64,000 nt of DNA. Source: Polychytrium aggregatum. Its lineage: Eukaryota; Chytridiomycota; Chytridiomycetes; Polychytriales. Each line of letters opens with the position of its first letter. Positions within the stretch are counted from its first letter, which is position 1. Both the position numbers and the translations under genes were made by a program. The DNA lies in contig NW_026516221.1 in NCBI RefSeq assembly GCF_025602895.1, forward strand, positions 62,001-126,000, given 5' to 3'. The notes under the pieces are model-generated. The model was not told the origin of the DNA and did not search any database. It saw nothing but the letters and a program-made list of their open reading frames with translations. Below are positions 32,328 through 45,067 of the stretch, one piece after another.

Positions 32328-33120
32328 ATACATCCAGTGCATTCACCACAGTCAATCAGTCCGAGATATCAAAGGGCGCCCCTGCCCTTTTGAGGACGGG
32401 CCAGGACTCCTGCGACATGCGCGAAGCTGCTCCTACCCCTCTCAAATCCGTAGGCTGCAGCGTCTCGCGGTTGTGCGGTTCTGGAGTCGTGCAACTGTTG
32501 CCTGCGGCGGTCGGCGGTCGGCGGTCGGCGGTCGGCAATAGAATGCCTGTCGCTGGCTCGCAGCACGATCTTGAATACATCTGTCAATCCCAACGAGTGA
32601 CGACCACACCGACATGACATCGTTCGCATGGATGTCCTTGGCAACGGATCCTCGCAGCCACGGCGAACTGGGCTGTGTGTGTGGCGAGTTGGACTAGGTG
32701 TGGCGCAAGGCCGCGTGGCCTCACCTGACCGAGAAGCTGTCCGGCCTCCTCGCTGGCCAAGCGCCTGTGTTCAACCCCCAGGCACCGACATCATCCCAGC
32801 ATCATCCCAGCATCATCCCGACACCATCCCACCGCAGAGGATCTGTCCGCCTCGGTGCAAGGCACGATTTTGGAACAACAGCGAGCCAGCACCGGCCTCA
32901 AATCGATGGCAGCCGAGTCCCCAGAACGCATGTCCGTATCGCTCGCCCGGGCTGTGTCTCGTCCTTGCCACGGCATCATCCGATCTCGCAGTGTGGATCT
33001 AGGCTCGTGTGTGGCGGAAAGCATTTGCTGAGAGCAGATCGGCGACCCAAACCGAGCGTTGTCAGGCCTATTCTCAATAATCCGCATCCGGGGCTCACTG
33101 TACTTTGCTTCTTGGCTTCC
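32328..33120. other. Intergenic or 5' part of the pinin gene
   Basis: Contains a 7-bp GCGGTCG repeat (about 32505-32536) and imperfect CATCATCCCAG repeats (about 32790-32825). A possible pinin first exon (ATGGCAGCCGAGTCC, near 32909) lies here, but I could not prove the join. Confidence 0.35.
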
Positions 33121-33141
33121 GCTCCCTTTGGATTGCATCGC

Positions 33142-34875
33142 GATCAGTCCGAAGCGGCTCCTCTCCGAGGGTCCAGAGGAGGATGCTCCACCAGAGGAGC
33201 GAGAGAAGGGAGAGATTTCCGAAAATGTAAGCTCCAGGAGTCGCTGTCGCCATGCTGCCACGGACGCAAATGTGCGTTCGCTGATACGGTATAGCTGCTT
33301 GAGACGACCGGGCGGAATATGGTGGAGAGGACGGGATCTGATCGGTGCGTGTCCATGGATTCTGCAAGATGAGAATGAATCAAGCGTACATCGATCTCTC
33401 GTGTTGCCGGCACCATTCGATCGCGATCGCAGATTCTGATCAGCCCGCCAGAGAAACTTTGGGCATGAGCTAACTCCAGCTGCATTCACGATCCACAGAC
33501 TTTGGGATCGGCACCAACAGCCAAGCGGCCAAGACTATTGGATCGTGCCCCCGAGTCTCTTCGAAGGGGCATGCAAAATTTGTTCCGAAGAGGACTGCAG
33601 GGAACTCTGAAGCAAATCAAGGACGACAGCGGCAAGCCAAAGTCCGAAAAGGTAGAGCTACGTTGAGTGATAAAGAGACGCACAGCATGCGCGATTTGCT
33701 GGTGGATCGGCTCTGGCGGGCGTGTGCAGCCGAGGTCGGCCCAGCTTCGGTCCGGAGGTGGTGCTTGGGGGATGCTGGGACTCGGGCTCACTGACGGAGA
33801 CGTGCGAAAATGCGAAAATGCGAGGGATATGGCAGACGGGGACGGCCTGTGTGGTAAATGAAGCCAGACGAGCCGGATGATGGTTATCGGAGCCCAGGAC
33901 TTCGAAGGCATTTGGTTGGCAGCGTGTTCGTGCAAAGAATCGATTCCCTTGCTCGCACACTGTGACGAGCAAATATCTTTGGCAGGAATGCGTTTGCTGA
34001 TGCGTCCTCGAGCGAGCACTCTAACTCTCGATGCTGCCTTGAACTCTTGATCGTTAGGAACGGCAGCGAGAAGAGATTGATAAAAGGTTGATGGACAAGT
34101 TGGCCAAGGAAAAGGAAGAGCTTTCCAAAACGATCAAGAAGGAGCGAGACGAGAGAAAGGAGCGCATAGCCAAGGAGGAGGCAGAGGCAGAGAGCAAGCG
34201 ACTGAGCATCAAGGTACGGGTATCTTGGAGTCAATGGGTTCGACTCAGCGGATTCATGGTGAAGTCGCCGCCTGGCTGACTATGCTACCGACGAGCGCAC
34301 AAGCCGCTCCATTGACGAGCGGACGAGCACTGCCAGTCAGACGGAGGCGGGTGAGAGCGTTCGATGGAATTTCTCCAGCAAACATCAGATTCGCAGCGAT
34401 GCTGACGCCCACCGCTGTACCTACTCCTGGATCTGTGACAAAACAGACTCAACATGTCCAAAAGAGCCGGGCACATCTTGGCAACTTTATCAAAACCAGC
34501 GCCGGGCCCCCTATTTACTTTCTGCCGGCCAAGATGACACCTGCCCTGCAGAAGATTTTGGACGAGCAGCGACAGGCACAAACAGCAACTGAACAACAGC
34601 AAGACAATGCCGATATGAAGTCAGCCAGCCTGGCTGACCAAGACCCCGACTCGGCCGCCACTGAGAAAGGGGATGCAGACATTACCACCGATGCAGTCCA
34701 GACAGAGGGTGGGGCTGCAAGTCTCTCAAGCAACACAGACGCCTCGCTCACTTGCCTCGAGCCACCAAACAACCCTGCGTCCGCACCGGAACCAGAGTCA
34801 ACGGCAGAGTCCTCCGCCACCATGGAAGTCGACGCGACTGGTACTGCTGGCGATGGTGGCGACAAGAGAGAGTAG
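33142..34875 (+). CDS. PNN: Pinin/SDK/MemA-domain splicing factor (5' end uncertain)
   Basis: Exons ending 33226 (...EREKGEISEN), 33499-33651, 34058-34213 and 34447-34875 are all phase 0 at their joins. The conserved pinin domain is spread over them: RGMQNLFRRGLQGTLKQIKD, then ERQREEIDKRLMDKLAKEKE with a highly charged helix, then HLGNFIKTSAGPPIYFLPAK followed by MTPALQKILDEQRQ, the family's ...TKPxLFYxPxxMxPxxQKL block. Pinin proteins bind the exon-junction/spliceosome periphery in the nucleus. The C-terminal tail is acidic and disordered. The first exon(s) lie upstream of 33142 and were not fixed; a small exon between 34214 and 34446 is possible. Confidence 0.82.
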
Positions 34876-35635
34876 AGGCGAAGAATGCGAGTCAATGTAG
34901 GCACTGCCCAAGGCAGACGCTGCGGCGCATTCAACGACTCACGATGTCTGTTGCTGGGACTGTCAACAGTTCCATGGCCGTTCGCTCTGTTGCCTCTGTT
35001 GCCTCTGTTGCCTCTGTTGCCTCTGTTGCCTCTGCTGTCGACGCCATGGATTGTGCGAAGGACGATTCGATTGCCGAATGACTCTCAAAGCAGCGCACTA
35101 TGTTGACAATCCCACCCACAACAGCACTGCAGCCGCAGTATTGACAATGCGGAATAGTCAGTCGAAGGCACACGGCCAAATATATTCAAATGACAAACTC
35201 AGGCAACGACAGGTCAGCAGAAATCTAGCCACGGCGAGTCATGTCCAGCGGCAAGCCGAGTCTCGGGGGCGGGGCGGTGATAAGTGGGTGGATTGGACGA
35301 GACAAACAAACCGAGAACCAACCTCCGCTGCGTGCAATATGTTTCAAGCAAATCCAAACTGGTGGTTCAATCCAAAATCAAACTCGACGGCAAAAACAAG
35401 AAATGTATGGAGGGGGGGGCATGAATTGCGGATGGCTTAGCCAAACAGTATGTTCTCCACAACGATGTGATGCAGTCCGGGAGTCCGGGCGACTGTCGAG
35501 CCAGCAGGCATCAGTGAGCACAGGATTGGCCAAAAACACGTTTGACCGATACCAGTCCGGTTGATCGGATGGGTTGATCAAGATAGGTTGATCGAGACGA
35601 GTGGATCAAGCGGCGTTGGCCAAGACATCCGCGAG
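34876..35635. other. Intergenic with a 9-bp minisatellite
   Basis: CTCTGTTGC is repeated about five and a half times at 34985-35035. Elsewhere there is no coding signal; both neighbouring genes end here. Confidence 0.6.
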
Positions 35636-36814
35636 CTAGCCGTTGCTGTTGAAATAAAAGTCGCTGACTAGCCGGGCCTGCTCCATCAGTCCTGGCTGGG
35701 CAAAGTCGATGACCTCCATATCCTCTGCAGCGCCCAACGCGGCCATAAAGGCAGCGGGATCAGACAAGTCCTGGACAGAACCAAGGGGCATGAACGAGGT
35801 CGTGATCGGAACAGAGGGCAGCGGAGTTGCGGCCGGCAGGACCTTGAGTGGATTCACGGCCTTATCGGCCTTGATGGAGTTGGCCGAGGCTGTGTACTTT
35901 AGATCTGAAGGAAGGAAGGGGGTGGCAGAGCCGAAAAACTCGGGTTGAGGAGCCCCTAGAATGTTTGCGGATTCGCAGAGGGCTTTAGTGGAGTTGTGGT
36001 CGAGACCGAAGGCTGGGTAGCCGAATTCCGGAGGGATGGAGAGGTCCAGCAAATCGCTTCCGTTGTAGAAGGGAAGCTGGATGTCCTCGCCACTCACATT
36101 TCCAGAAAGCGCACCGAGCTTGGCGGCGAGAACAAACGGATCGATACTGGATATCGAATCGGAAGCAGGCACTGGCACTGACGCTGGTGCTGGCGCAGAG
36201 CCAAGCGGCGCAGGAACAGGGTTCGGAGGCACGGCTTTGGTGACAGAGTTTTGGGCGGCAGCCTGGATGGCGTTGAAGGGCAAGAAGAAGCCCTTGAGGA
36301 CGTCGGCGTTGCCGGGCTGGTGCTTCATGTTTGCAAAGTCAAAGCCCTCGAGGACCTTTTCGGAGGGATATCCGGCCGCAAAGAGGTCCGAGTCGAAGAG
36401 CTTCTCTCCAGCGAGAGAGGGCGACAGCGGCGTGGCAAAGTTGTCGGGGTGCGTGAACGGCGACCAGCCCGGCATGGAGGGATCGACGCCCTCGAGTAGG
36501 GCGATGGAGGACTCGAGCTGCTGAGAAAAGCTGTCGATGGGCAGCTGGGATGGGAGTGGGTCGTCAAAGACCTGGTCCGAGGGGTTGGTCATCCATACGT
36601 CTGCAGATTTCGGCGTCACAAAGAGGGTGCTATCGGACTGGCCAGACTCGAAGACATGGGGTTGGGTGTGGGGCACGGAGAGCGAGCGCTGCGACGGAAA
36701 GAGATGATTGAAGGAGTACGGCGTATAGCGACGGAAGCCGCCAGCGCCGGTAAAGTCGTCCTCATCATCGCTTTCGTTGGGCGGCAAGACGCCAAATGGG
36801 TTCCATTTATCCAT
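35636..36814 (-). CDS. Acidic, intrinsically disordered protein, unknown function
   Basis: Single exon of 392 residues, ATG at 36814, starting MDKWNPFGVLPPNESDDEDD and ending MEQARLVSDFYFNSNG. It is rich in Pro, Ser, Ala, Asp and Phe with many short aromatic-acidic patches (DSFSQQLES, LFDSDLFAAG, DLLDLSIPPEFG), no folded domain and no membrane span. This composition is like transcription activators or adaptor tails, but no DNA-binding domain is present, so the role is open. Codon use is even and there are no breaks, supporting a real gene. Confidence 0.7.
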   Translation of the reverse strand: MDKWNPFGVLPPNESDDEDDFTGAGGFRRYTPYSFNHLFPSQRSLSVPHTQPHVFESGQSDSTLFVTPKSADVWMTNPSDQVFDDPLPSQLPIDSFSQQLESSIALLEGVDPSMPGWSPFTHPDNFATPLSPSLAGEKLFDSDLFAAGYPSEKVLEGFDFANMKHQPGNADVLKGFFLPFNAIQAAAQNSVTKAVPPNPVPAPLGSAPAPASVPVPASDSISSIDPFVLAAKLGALSGNVSGEDIQLPFYNGSDLLDLSIPPEFGYPAFGLDHNSTKALCESANILGAPQPEFFGSATPFLPSDLKYTASANSIKADKAVNPLKVLPAATPLPSVPITTSFMPLGSVQDLSDPAAFMAALGAAEDMEVIDFAQPGLMEQARLVSDFYFNSNG

Positions 36815-39800
36815 AGCAAAAAGCGCGAGGAAGGTGGCTGCTTGGCAACCGAGCTGGTTTAGATCAGGGATACAAATCGAATGCGTAAAGCTGGGGAGGG
36901 TGGATGGGACGAGAGCCCAAGAGTTGGGGGGAGTGAATCCGGGGGTGGGTTGCGGATTGATGGGGAAACGAGGCGAGAAGGCTGGCGGCAGGGGCGGACG
37001 GCTGAAAAATGAGGCTGGTTGTTGACTGGGGCTGGGGCTGGGGCTGGGGCTGACAAGTCAACAGGCGGCGGGGGGGCAGGGGAAGGGCTGTCCGCAGCCA
37101 GCTGCGCACGTATGTGTGTGTGGAGCGTGGCGCTGCCGCCATGTCACGGGATCGGAGCGTTTGCGTCTTGTCAGCAGCTTCCCTGTCCGGCTGAGCAAGG
37201 CGGATGTGTCAGCAGCCCACCGATTGGTCCGGCTGGGCGGCTGAATCCAGCAGTGACAAGATCCGTGGTGACGTCTGCGAAGATATCTGCAGCAGCATCT
37301 ACAACGACATCTGCAACGATATCTGCAATGGCATCTTGAGCTTCGCGGACAGCACTGACAAAAGACTGAGGTGCGGGGGCTGCGTCGTGTCTGCGTGAGG
37401 GCTGTTGGGACGATCGTTGGAGGGGCGGCGCCGCTGGCGATGCATATCTTGGGACGATGATTGGGCTCGCTCGCTTCGTCGTCCTTTGGAACTGGACGAG
37501 GAAGGCGAGAGGAGGCGTGGCCATCCTCAGCTCGGCTGGGTTGGGTTGGGCGATGCAGCAACAGGCAAGAGGAGAGCGGCAGGGGCAGGGAGACACTGCT
37601 GGGGATTGCGACGAGTCAGACGAATTCGGCCTGTTCTGCATCATCCGGGTGGCAATACAGCAGTCGCCCCGATCTGCCACAGGAACCACAGCCAACGACA
37701 GCGGGCTGGTGGGGCTCCATGAGCGACCGAAGCCTGCTCCACAACCGTCCATCGGCCCGCCCCCCGACACAGCCAGGGAAGGTGGGTATCGTCCCGCTTG
37801 GCAATCGCGGGCTGGTGCGGCGCCGATTTGGGTCTGGCGACAGTGCGGGTGGACTGGCCAATGACTTGGTTGTCCTGTTTGCCCCCGCGCGAGAGAGTTT
37901 CGAAAGCAGATTGGAATGTTTGGCAGCCGGGTGGGTGGCGTGGGGGGCAGGGGGAGGAGGGCCGTGGGCCAGCATCGGAGCAGCTGGGTCCTTCTGCGAA
38001 GGATGCGAGTGTTCGCGCGGGTGGCGGGCGGTGGGCCTTGTCGAAGGTCGTGGCCACGCGGGCACCGAAAATCTTGGGATGGCCAACACCAACCGGCCGA
38101 GAGGAGCCAGAGCCCGAGTGGAGACATAATAAGAGCAAGGGCTGGTGTCATCGACCGGGGGGACAGGATCCACCAGCTCGCCATGGCCATGGCAGCACGG
38201 CACCCGGGTGGAGCTGTTTGCTCATCGCTTGGGCTGGCTGGAGACATGGCGCCGGATGGGTCGCATGCCGCGTGATGTAAGGCCAAGAGGGCAGTTCGCC
38301 AGCCAAGAAAAGCGGCTCTCCTTGGCAGGGCTGGCGGGGCTGGCTCTGGGGCATGGGCGAGACATGGCCAGGGGCAAGAGGCAAGAGGCTGGAGGCTCGA
38401 GGCAGAAGCAGACAGACAAAGGGGGTCATGGCGATCGGTGGAGGGAAGGCGAGTGCGCCGGGGATGGGCAGGAAAGAAAGACGGGGGAGAAACCTTGCTG
38501 GCAGCCACGGAACACAGCCAAGGCAGGACCAAAGACCCAGAAGATAGAGTTTGGGTCGACGGGTCAGGGGACCACAGCAAGACAACAACGGGACCACAAC
38601 AGGACAATGCACAAGGCCCGCCTGTGCCGGTTTGCAAGCAGGGCCAAAGGGTAAACTCTATGTTCCAAATTGGAAGCAGCAGCACACGCCAAAGAGGCAA
38701 TACAGCACGCGAACGCACCACGCCGCCAGGCGCGCCTGCGTGCTGACCGAGCACCAAAGGACGGCGACAGGCGCGCCTTGCTGGCGGGTGTCGGGCGGGT
38801 GTCGGGCGCGGCAGGTGTCAGCGGGCTTGCCTTGACAACGCGGCGCGCAGAGCGCAGGGCTTGCTGATCAAGAAGCGAGAACGCGCAGCGGGCGGCCTTG
38901 TTGGGGGGCGGACACATGAGCCACCGCGGCTGGCGTGCGATTGGTCTGCAGGACGGCGGCTGCCCCGTGCATCAACAAGGGGTCCACGGCGGGCGGCCCA
39001 CGACCCCGGCCCTGGGGAACCACCAATCGAGCCCGCAGCGATGTGCAGGCGGAGCGCTGTGTGAGGGCAGCAGGAGGCCGTTTCGCTCTCTTGAGGACGC
39101 CGGCATCGTCGCCCCCGAGCAGGCGCTGATGCTAGCGCTCGCCGCCACAGCGCGCGAGAGCGTGTGTATGGAGTGTGTGTATGGAGTGTGTGTATGGAGT
39201 GTGCTCTGCATGGGATGGAACATCGATTGTTTGTCGATGTCGCCACAGAATCCCGATCGCCCACAGGCCCTGAGCCAGCGGAGCGCCGCCCCCGGCAGGC
39301 ACAACGGGCGTCCGCACAGAGCGCGCGTGGAGGGAGTTAGTCACGGCATTTGTGTGTGCTGTGTGTCGCTGTGCGCAATGCTGACACAGTCGCACACGGA
39401 TGGCGGAGAGCCGCGCACAGCGGCAATTGGGCTGGCCACAGCGCTGATTGCTGTGGATACAGTTCGGTCAACTGTGCCACATTCGACACGACAGCGCAAC
39501 ACAATTCAACACACTTCAACCGACTTCAACAGTCCGCAACACCCCCGCCCGCAACAAGCTCGCTCGGGCCACCACGCAAGCCCGCTCCCGCAGCCCAGTC
39601 GCCCGTGCGACCACCGCCAAAAACTCTCGCCCAACAAGGGCCGTCCCCCCCGCCCCATCGCAATGGAATTTTAGAGTTGCCTGCACCCACTGTGACTGTC
39701 GCAAACCGAACGCTCCACGCCCGACCGAACTTTCGACCCTATAAACCTTCGCCGCCTTCTTTCCATTTTTTCTCGCCCTCGTACCGCCATCAATCGGGCT

Positions 39801-40044
39801 TTTATCAACTCGGGTGTTCGCCCTTCCAACTCTTCTTCTGGTTTCTTCGTGTCTTCTTCGTATTGCCTGCCTGCAATCCAAGTCTCTCCTCTGCGCCGCC
39901 CACTCTGCCCCCGTCGCTTCCGCCTCTCCCGCCTGGCGCCATCTGCCCGTCCTTCTGCCGGCTTGCCCCCCCCCTTTCGTGCCCCTCGCTGCCGCCTTTG
40001 CCGCCCTCCCCTCCAGTCCTTCCGATCCATCCTTCCCTCTGAGC
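36815..40044. other. 3.2-kb GC-rich gap upstream of the HSF gene
   Basis: Long open frames occur on both strands at once (up to 528 codons on the minus strand), rich in Cys, Pro, Arg and Trp, without domains; I read them as effects of GC-rich, stop-poor DNA. It holds TGGGGC repeats (37026-37050), 13 to 15-bp GTGTGTATGGA repeats (39162-39203) and a TATA box before HSF. It could be a large regulatory region or hide an unrecognised non-coding RNA. Confidence 0.5.
39740..39745 (+). promoter_or_regulatory. Candidate TATA box of the HSF-type gene
   Basis: TATAAA 300 bp upstream of ATG 40045, followed by a pyrimidine-rich leader. Confidence 0.4.
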
Positions 40045-42755
40045 ATGGTCCAGAAGACAACCTTTATTCAGAAACTCTACAGGTGTGTTTTTGTCGAACG
40101 CTGCCTCGCCTCGCCTGGCCTGCGCTGTCGCTGCGATCACTGCAACGGCGCTTCGTTCGTGGTTGGCCATCAATCCGTCGGTCCTGTGTTGCCACCTCCA
40201 ACACGGGCTTGGCTCTCCAGCACAGCAGCAGCAGCGGCACTTGATCCACCGATGCAGACGATGCCGTCCGTTTTCCTCCTCGTCGCCTCCCCCCCCTATT
40301 CCACACCGCTCTTCGTTCTGTCACGGCTTCTCCTTTCGTCGCAGAGGTGCTTGATTCCGTTCCTCAGACAGCAGCAGCCCGCCCTCTTGCCCTCATCGTT
40401 CTTCGTGCCCCTTCTCTCTTGCTGCTGCTCCTGCTGCTGCTTCGTACCCGTCGTCATATTCGGCCCGAGGCCGACTGTTCGCTCTCCTTGAGCAGGGCCG
40501 GGCTGGTTGCTCGCTTGATGCGCCATCTCGCCGCTCGAAGGGACGAGCACGTTGGCGTCGCAGCGGCACGCCTGCAGGCTCGGACGGCTCGTGTCCTGTT
40601 GTGGTGACACCCACCCCTCCGCTTTCGTCCCGACCCATACCCACGATCCACTCGTTTTGCCTCGCTGCCTCTGCCTGTTTTCGTCTGATCCCTGCTGACG
40701 CATTCGGTCTCTCGTCGTCTTGCTTTCCCACCAACCCCTTCTCCAGGATCCTGGAAGACGAAGCCTTCCACCACCTCATCTGCTGGGGTGATAGCGGATC
40801 CACCTTTCTTGTTTTGGACTCGCTCGAGTTTTCCAAGAACGTCCTCCCAAAGGTCTTCAAGCACAACAACTACACCAGCTTTGTCCGACAACTCAATCTG
40901 TAAGTCTCAGACCGCCGCCATTACCGTTCCATCCATCGCACCGCATCCCATCCCAGCCCACTGCATCGCATTCCAATCCTTAACGAATCTCCGCTTCCGC
41001 GTATTCGTCTTAGATACGGCTTCCACAAGCTCAACCGCTCGTATCATCGTCACAACCTCAACGACGACGTGGAGCAGGTTCCCGAGCCCCGCGAGTTCTT
41101 CCACCCAAAGTTCATTCGAACCCGCCCTGACCTGCTTCCCGAGATCCGGCGGCGCACCGGCGGCAACGCTCCCGACAACCGCAACACCAACGCCAACACC
41201 AACGCCAGCACCGAGTCGACTGACACTGTCAAGGAGGAGCTCAAGCTCAACCGCCCTGTTCTTCAGGCGCCCATGTTCAAGCCCCCTCATCCCGTCCACG
41301 ACGAGATCGACTCGATCGGCACCCAGTCTGACCACCAGTACTCGCCTGAAAAGGGAACGCCCGAGGAAGAGGTTGAGCAACGCCGTGCTGCCAGCCAAAT
41401 GGAGTCCCTCATGAAGAGCTGGGATGCCAGCAAGGAGGGAAACATGTCCCTGATGCGTGATGTCCAGCAAATGATGATGAAGCAGATCTCGATGCTGCAG
41501 TCCCACATGCACGAAATGTCCAAGGAGATCAAGGACCTGCGGCGACTCGTCTCCTCTGACGCTCGCCCAAGTCGCTACCCGCGGCACTCGCAACGCACCG
41601 AGACCAGCCCGACATATGGTAAGCGTTGCTCTTGCATCCATGCGGCGCCGATCGCGACACTGCGATCTGCCACTGCCTCGCAGTGATACTTCCTCCTCTA
41701 ACGTTGCTGCCTCTGCCTATGTATCTGTCCCCAACCATCCAGCCGTCTCTCCAGCCCATCCGTCCTCCGCGTCGAGCCAAGCTCTCCCTTCTGTCTCGTC
41801 CCTGACCAACAACTACCTCCAGCCTGCCTCAGGGTCGCGCTATCCGGCTACCTCGCCTCGGCCCGTTTCATCCACGTCGCTGCAGCCCCCGCCTTCATTC
41901 CAGATCTCGCCCCCGTCACCTCAGCCCGAGCGCGGACGCTCGCACTACTCCTCATCCAGCCACCAACCTCGCCACATTTCGCACTCACCCCTTCCCAGCC
42001 ACGAAGTCTCAAAGTCGCGGCGCGAGTCCGTCAGCCCCGCACCGGGCCACTTCCCACCCTCCCCAAGAGGCATCGATCAACTGGTAGCCGCTGCGCACTC
42101 GTCCAACGGCTATCCAGAGCACGATCGTGACTACGGCCACGCCAGCCATCGCAAGATGTCGATCTCGTCCTCCCGGGTTGAGGGAGATGCTCATCCCCGC
42201 CACCCTGGCGCACCGTCGGCCTCTTTGAGTATCCGTACCGATTTCGGCCACCACCCTGCTGACAACAGCCAGCGTGACCGCTCGGGTAGCTCGCTGAGTC
42301 CCTACGGATACGGCCACCATGCCTCGGTTCCTAGCCTGCTGCGGCCGCGTGGATCGAGCCCCCCGACGCATCCCGAACCGCAGCGCCATTCGTCGTCCCG
42401 CTATCACCCATATTCACCACCCTCCCATCCGAGCGCACACCACCACCACAGCCAAATCGTCGCCGAGCCGAAAAAGTCGCATTCCCTGCACGTCCCCTCG
42501 GCCGACTACAAGTACCGCCCGGGACACGACCAAGGCCACAGCCCATATGACATGAAACACGGCGGTGCCGCTCCCGGCGGCCCCAACGGCGGCATGTATG
42601 GCCACGAAATGACAAAGTCGCTGAGTGCCCCCGGCAAGTCCCACGTCCCGATTGCGCCCATGCGGAGCCCCTTCCACGACGCCTCTGCCAACATGGATAC
42701 CGACTCCCGCGCAGTCTACATGGATCGGACAGAGCGCTCGCTGGGTGCCATCTAG
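40045..42755 (+). CDS. HSF-type transcription factor
   Basis: Exons 40045-40082, 40747-40899, 41014-41618 and 41743-42755 give 602 residues in exact phase; intron 1 is unusually long (664 bp). The winged-helix DNA-binding domain opens the protein: TTFIQKLYRILEDEAFHHLI, ICWGDSGSTFLV, then FSKNVLPKVFKHNNYTSFVR followed by QLNLYGFHKLNR, the recognition-helix signature that reads GAA/TTC repeats. A hydrophobic heptad segment follows (MRDVQQMMMKQISMLQSHM), the likely trimerisation coil, then a long Ser/Pro/His-rich disordered tail ending TERSLGAI. It may be the heat-shock factor itself or a relative such as Sfl1; the sequence does not decide. Confidence 0.9.
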
Positions 42756-45067
42756 GCCCACTTAATCGACATTGCCTTTCCCTGCGTCTGTTTTTTCTTC
42801 TTGTTGTCTTTGATAATTTAATGTTGCCCGTTAGATTTCCCCAGTGTTGCTGTTGTCTGGGCTCGATGGGGCGGGGGCAGCACAGGATGGTGGTGGCAAG
42901 CTGCAGCGCTGGCGTGCTGGGTTTCGCCCTCTCCTCCATCTGCCCCGTCCTCGGATCCCACCTGCCTCTGTATGGCCATACCATTCAAGCCCTCTCGCTC
43001 CCTCTATTTGCACTCTCTCCTCCAATACACAATCACATCTATCAAAAGCGATCCGGGAAGCCCCTTGGTGCGGGATGGATTGCTGGGGCGCTTTGTGTCC
43101 AAGAGATGCATTCGATACTAGTGTCCTGCCGGGGGGATATGTCCCAACGGCCGGTGTCTCGGGAGACAGGCAGCCGCATCGACACGACCCCGATCCGCCA
43201 GGCCCGTTCCGCGCCGATCACTTCCGCCGATCACGATGGCAGCAGCTCCCGCCGCAATGACTCAGATTCACCGAGTCTCGCCGGCGCCGTTGCCGCTCCC
43301 CTTCTATTGCGCTCTGTGGATGCCGCTCTCCTTCGGTTGTGGTTGGGCGGATGCCGCTCTCTCCCTTCTCTCTGCTGTTCACCCCCCCCCCAAAAAAATA
43401 GAGGGGGTCAGGACAGATCCATTGGGCTCGTCCAGGGCCAACAGCGGAGCGACTGGCGGGGCCGTCAATGCGGCGCAGGACTTGCGATTGCGCCACCACA
43501 ATGACAACCGAGGGGAGCGACATTGGCGAACGTTGGCAGAATCTCGCGAACGTTGGCAGAATCTCGCGGAGGTTGGCAGAATATCAAGACATCGAACGCC
43601 CCTCATCTCCACAGGGCGTGCAGGGCGTGCACCACAAGAACCGAGCGGCCAGCGAGCATGTGCGCATGGACGCATGGACGCATGGACGCACATCAACGCA
43701 GAGAGCGAATGAATGCAGAGCGCGGCGCATGCCATGGCACAGAGCCCCGGCCGCAAATGAAACAGGGACCGGCTTGGCAGGAAGCCGGCGTGGCGCGGCA
43801 GGGCTGTGCGGCTCGTGGTGAAGCTGTGTGGCTTGTTGTGCTGGCGGGTGCTGGCGGGTGCTGGCGGGTGCTGGCGGGTGCCGGGCTCGCTTCCGACGGT
43901 GCTTGTCGCTGCTATCTTGCCTGGCTGGCGAAGCTGGATGGCGGCCTGGTCGTTGATGCGTCTCGAGCCTTGGGTTTGGGGGAGAACATCCGCGCTGGAT
44001 GGGGAAATTGCGGATCCTTCGGCGAGTCACGTGGCATGACGCGACAGCCACCGCGCATGGTCGTGCTGTGACAGTGCGGCAGCTGTGCAGCGGCGGTGGC
44101 TGCGCTGTGGCCGTGTGTGTGTGTGGAGCCGGCCTGCTCTGTGCGCGTTGTTTGTGTGTCTCGTGCGACCCTGGGATCACTGCGTGTGCTCCGAGGGTGC
44201 CACAGCGCCGTCTGCCGCCCCAAAAAGGCACAGACAGGTCCTTGCGTTGCCGCCATTGGTGCTGTTGCTGTTGGGGGGGGGTGCTATTGGATGTACTGTT
44301 TGTCGATGAGTGGTGCTGTCAACCGGGGCACTGGTGAATTGGGCCTGCTTGCTCTCGCTTCCGCACCGCCAGCGAATGTCACGGATGCAGCTCACGGATA
44401 TGATATTCGCAGCTTGTGGATATGGTGTCCGTGGGCCGTCAACCATCGGGAATCGCCCTCCACAGTCACCGGACTTGACGCCAGCGCGCAGCCCGCCCTG
44501 TCGTCTCCGCTTGTCGCCTGCTCGTCATTCCTTCTGATCTCCGCGATCTTGCCGTCGCGTCCCGTCCCACCCGTTTTGTGACCGTGTGCGCCCTCCATGC
44601 CTTATCCCGGCCCCAGAGCGGGGCCCAGGGCGTTATTCGGTATGGACGCCGGAACCAACTCCTTCGGCACAGCCTGGGTTGCTTGGGGGGGGGGAGGGCA
44701 GGCATATAAAGCCTCGGTCCTGCTCTGTCCTTCCCGGCACCGACGACCACAGCCCGCTCCCCAAAAAATAGGCTCGCCAACGACCCGCGATCTGCCCGCT
44801 CGCCGCCTCACTCGCTCACGTAAGATCTCCGCCCGTCGCACGTTGCCAGGCCCGCGGCCAGACAGACCAAGACCCGCTCTCGCTTTCCGACCCTCTCCCG
44901 CAACGTATTTCTTGGTCGACGGACCGCCCGGGACATCTGCGACATCGAGAACACCTCGCCCATCTCGGTCGCCCTTCTGCTGGAACCCAAGAGACCTGTC
45001 GCCCATGACCTGCTGCCAACTTGACCCCTGTCTGCTCTGTCCCGCCCATAGTCCCCACAAACCCACC
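42756..45067. other. 2.3-kb intergenic region with several minisatellites
   Basis: No gene. It contains a 20-bp repeat CGAACGTTGGCAGAATCTCG (about 43527-43580, last copy degenerate), GCATGGAC repeats (about 43672-43692) and four copies of CTGGCGGGTG (43841-43880). A TATA box for the carbonic anhydrase gene lies near 44704. Confidence 0.6.
44704..44710 (+). promoter_or_regulatory. Candidate TATA box of the carbonic anhydrase gene
   Basis: ATATAAA about 360 bp upstream of ATG 45068. Confidence 0.4.

Noticed and set aside
37171-38757. 528-codon open frame on the minus strand
   Set aside because: Extreme Cys/Pro/Trp/Leu content, no domain, and equally long frames on the opposite strand; explained by stop-poor GC-rich DNA.
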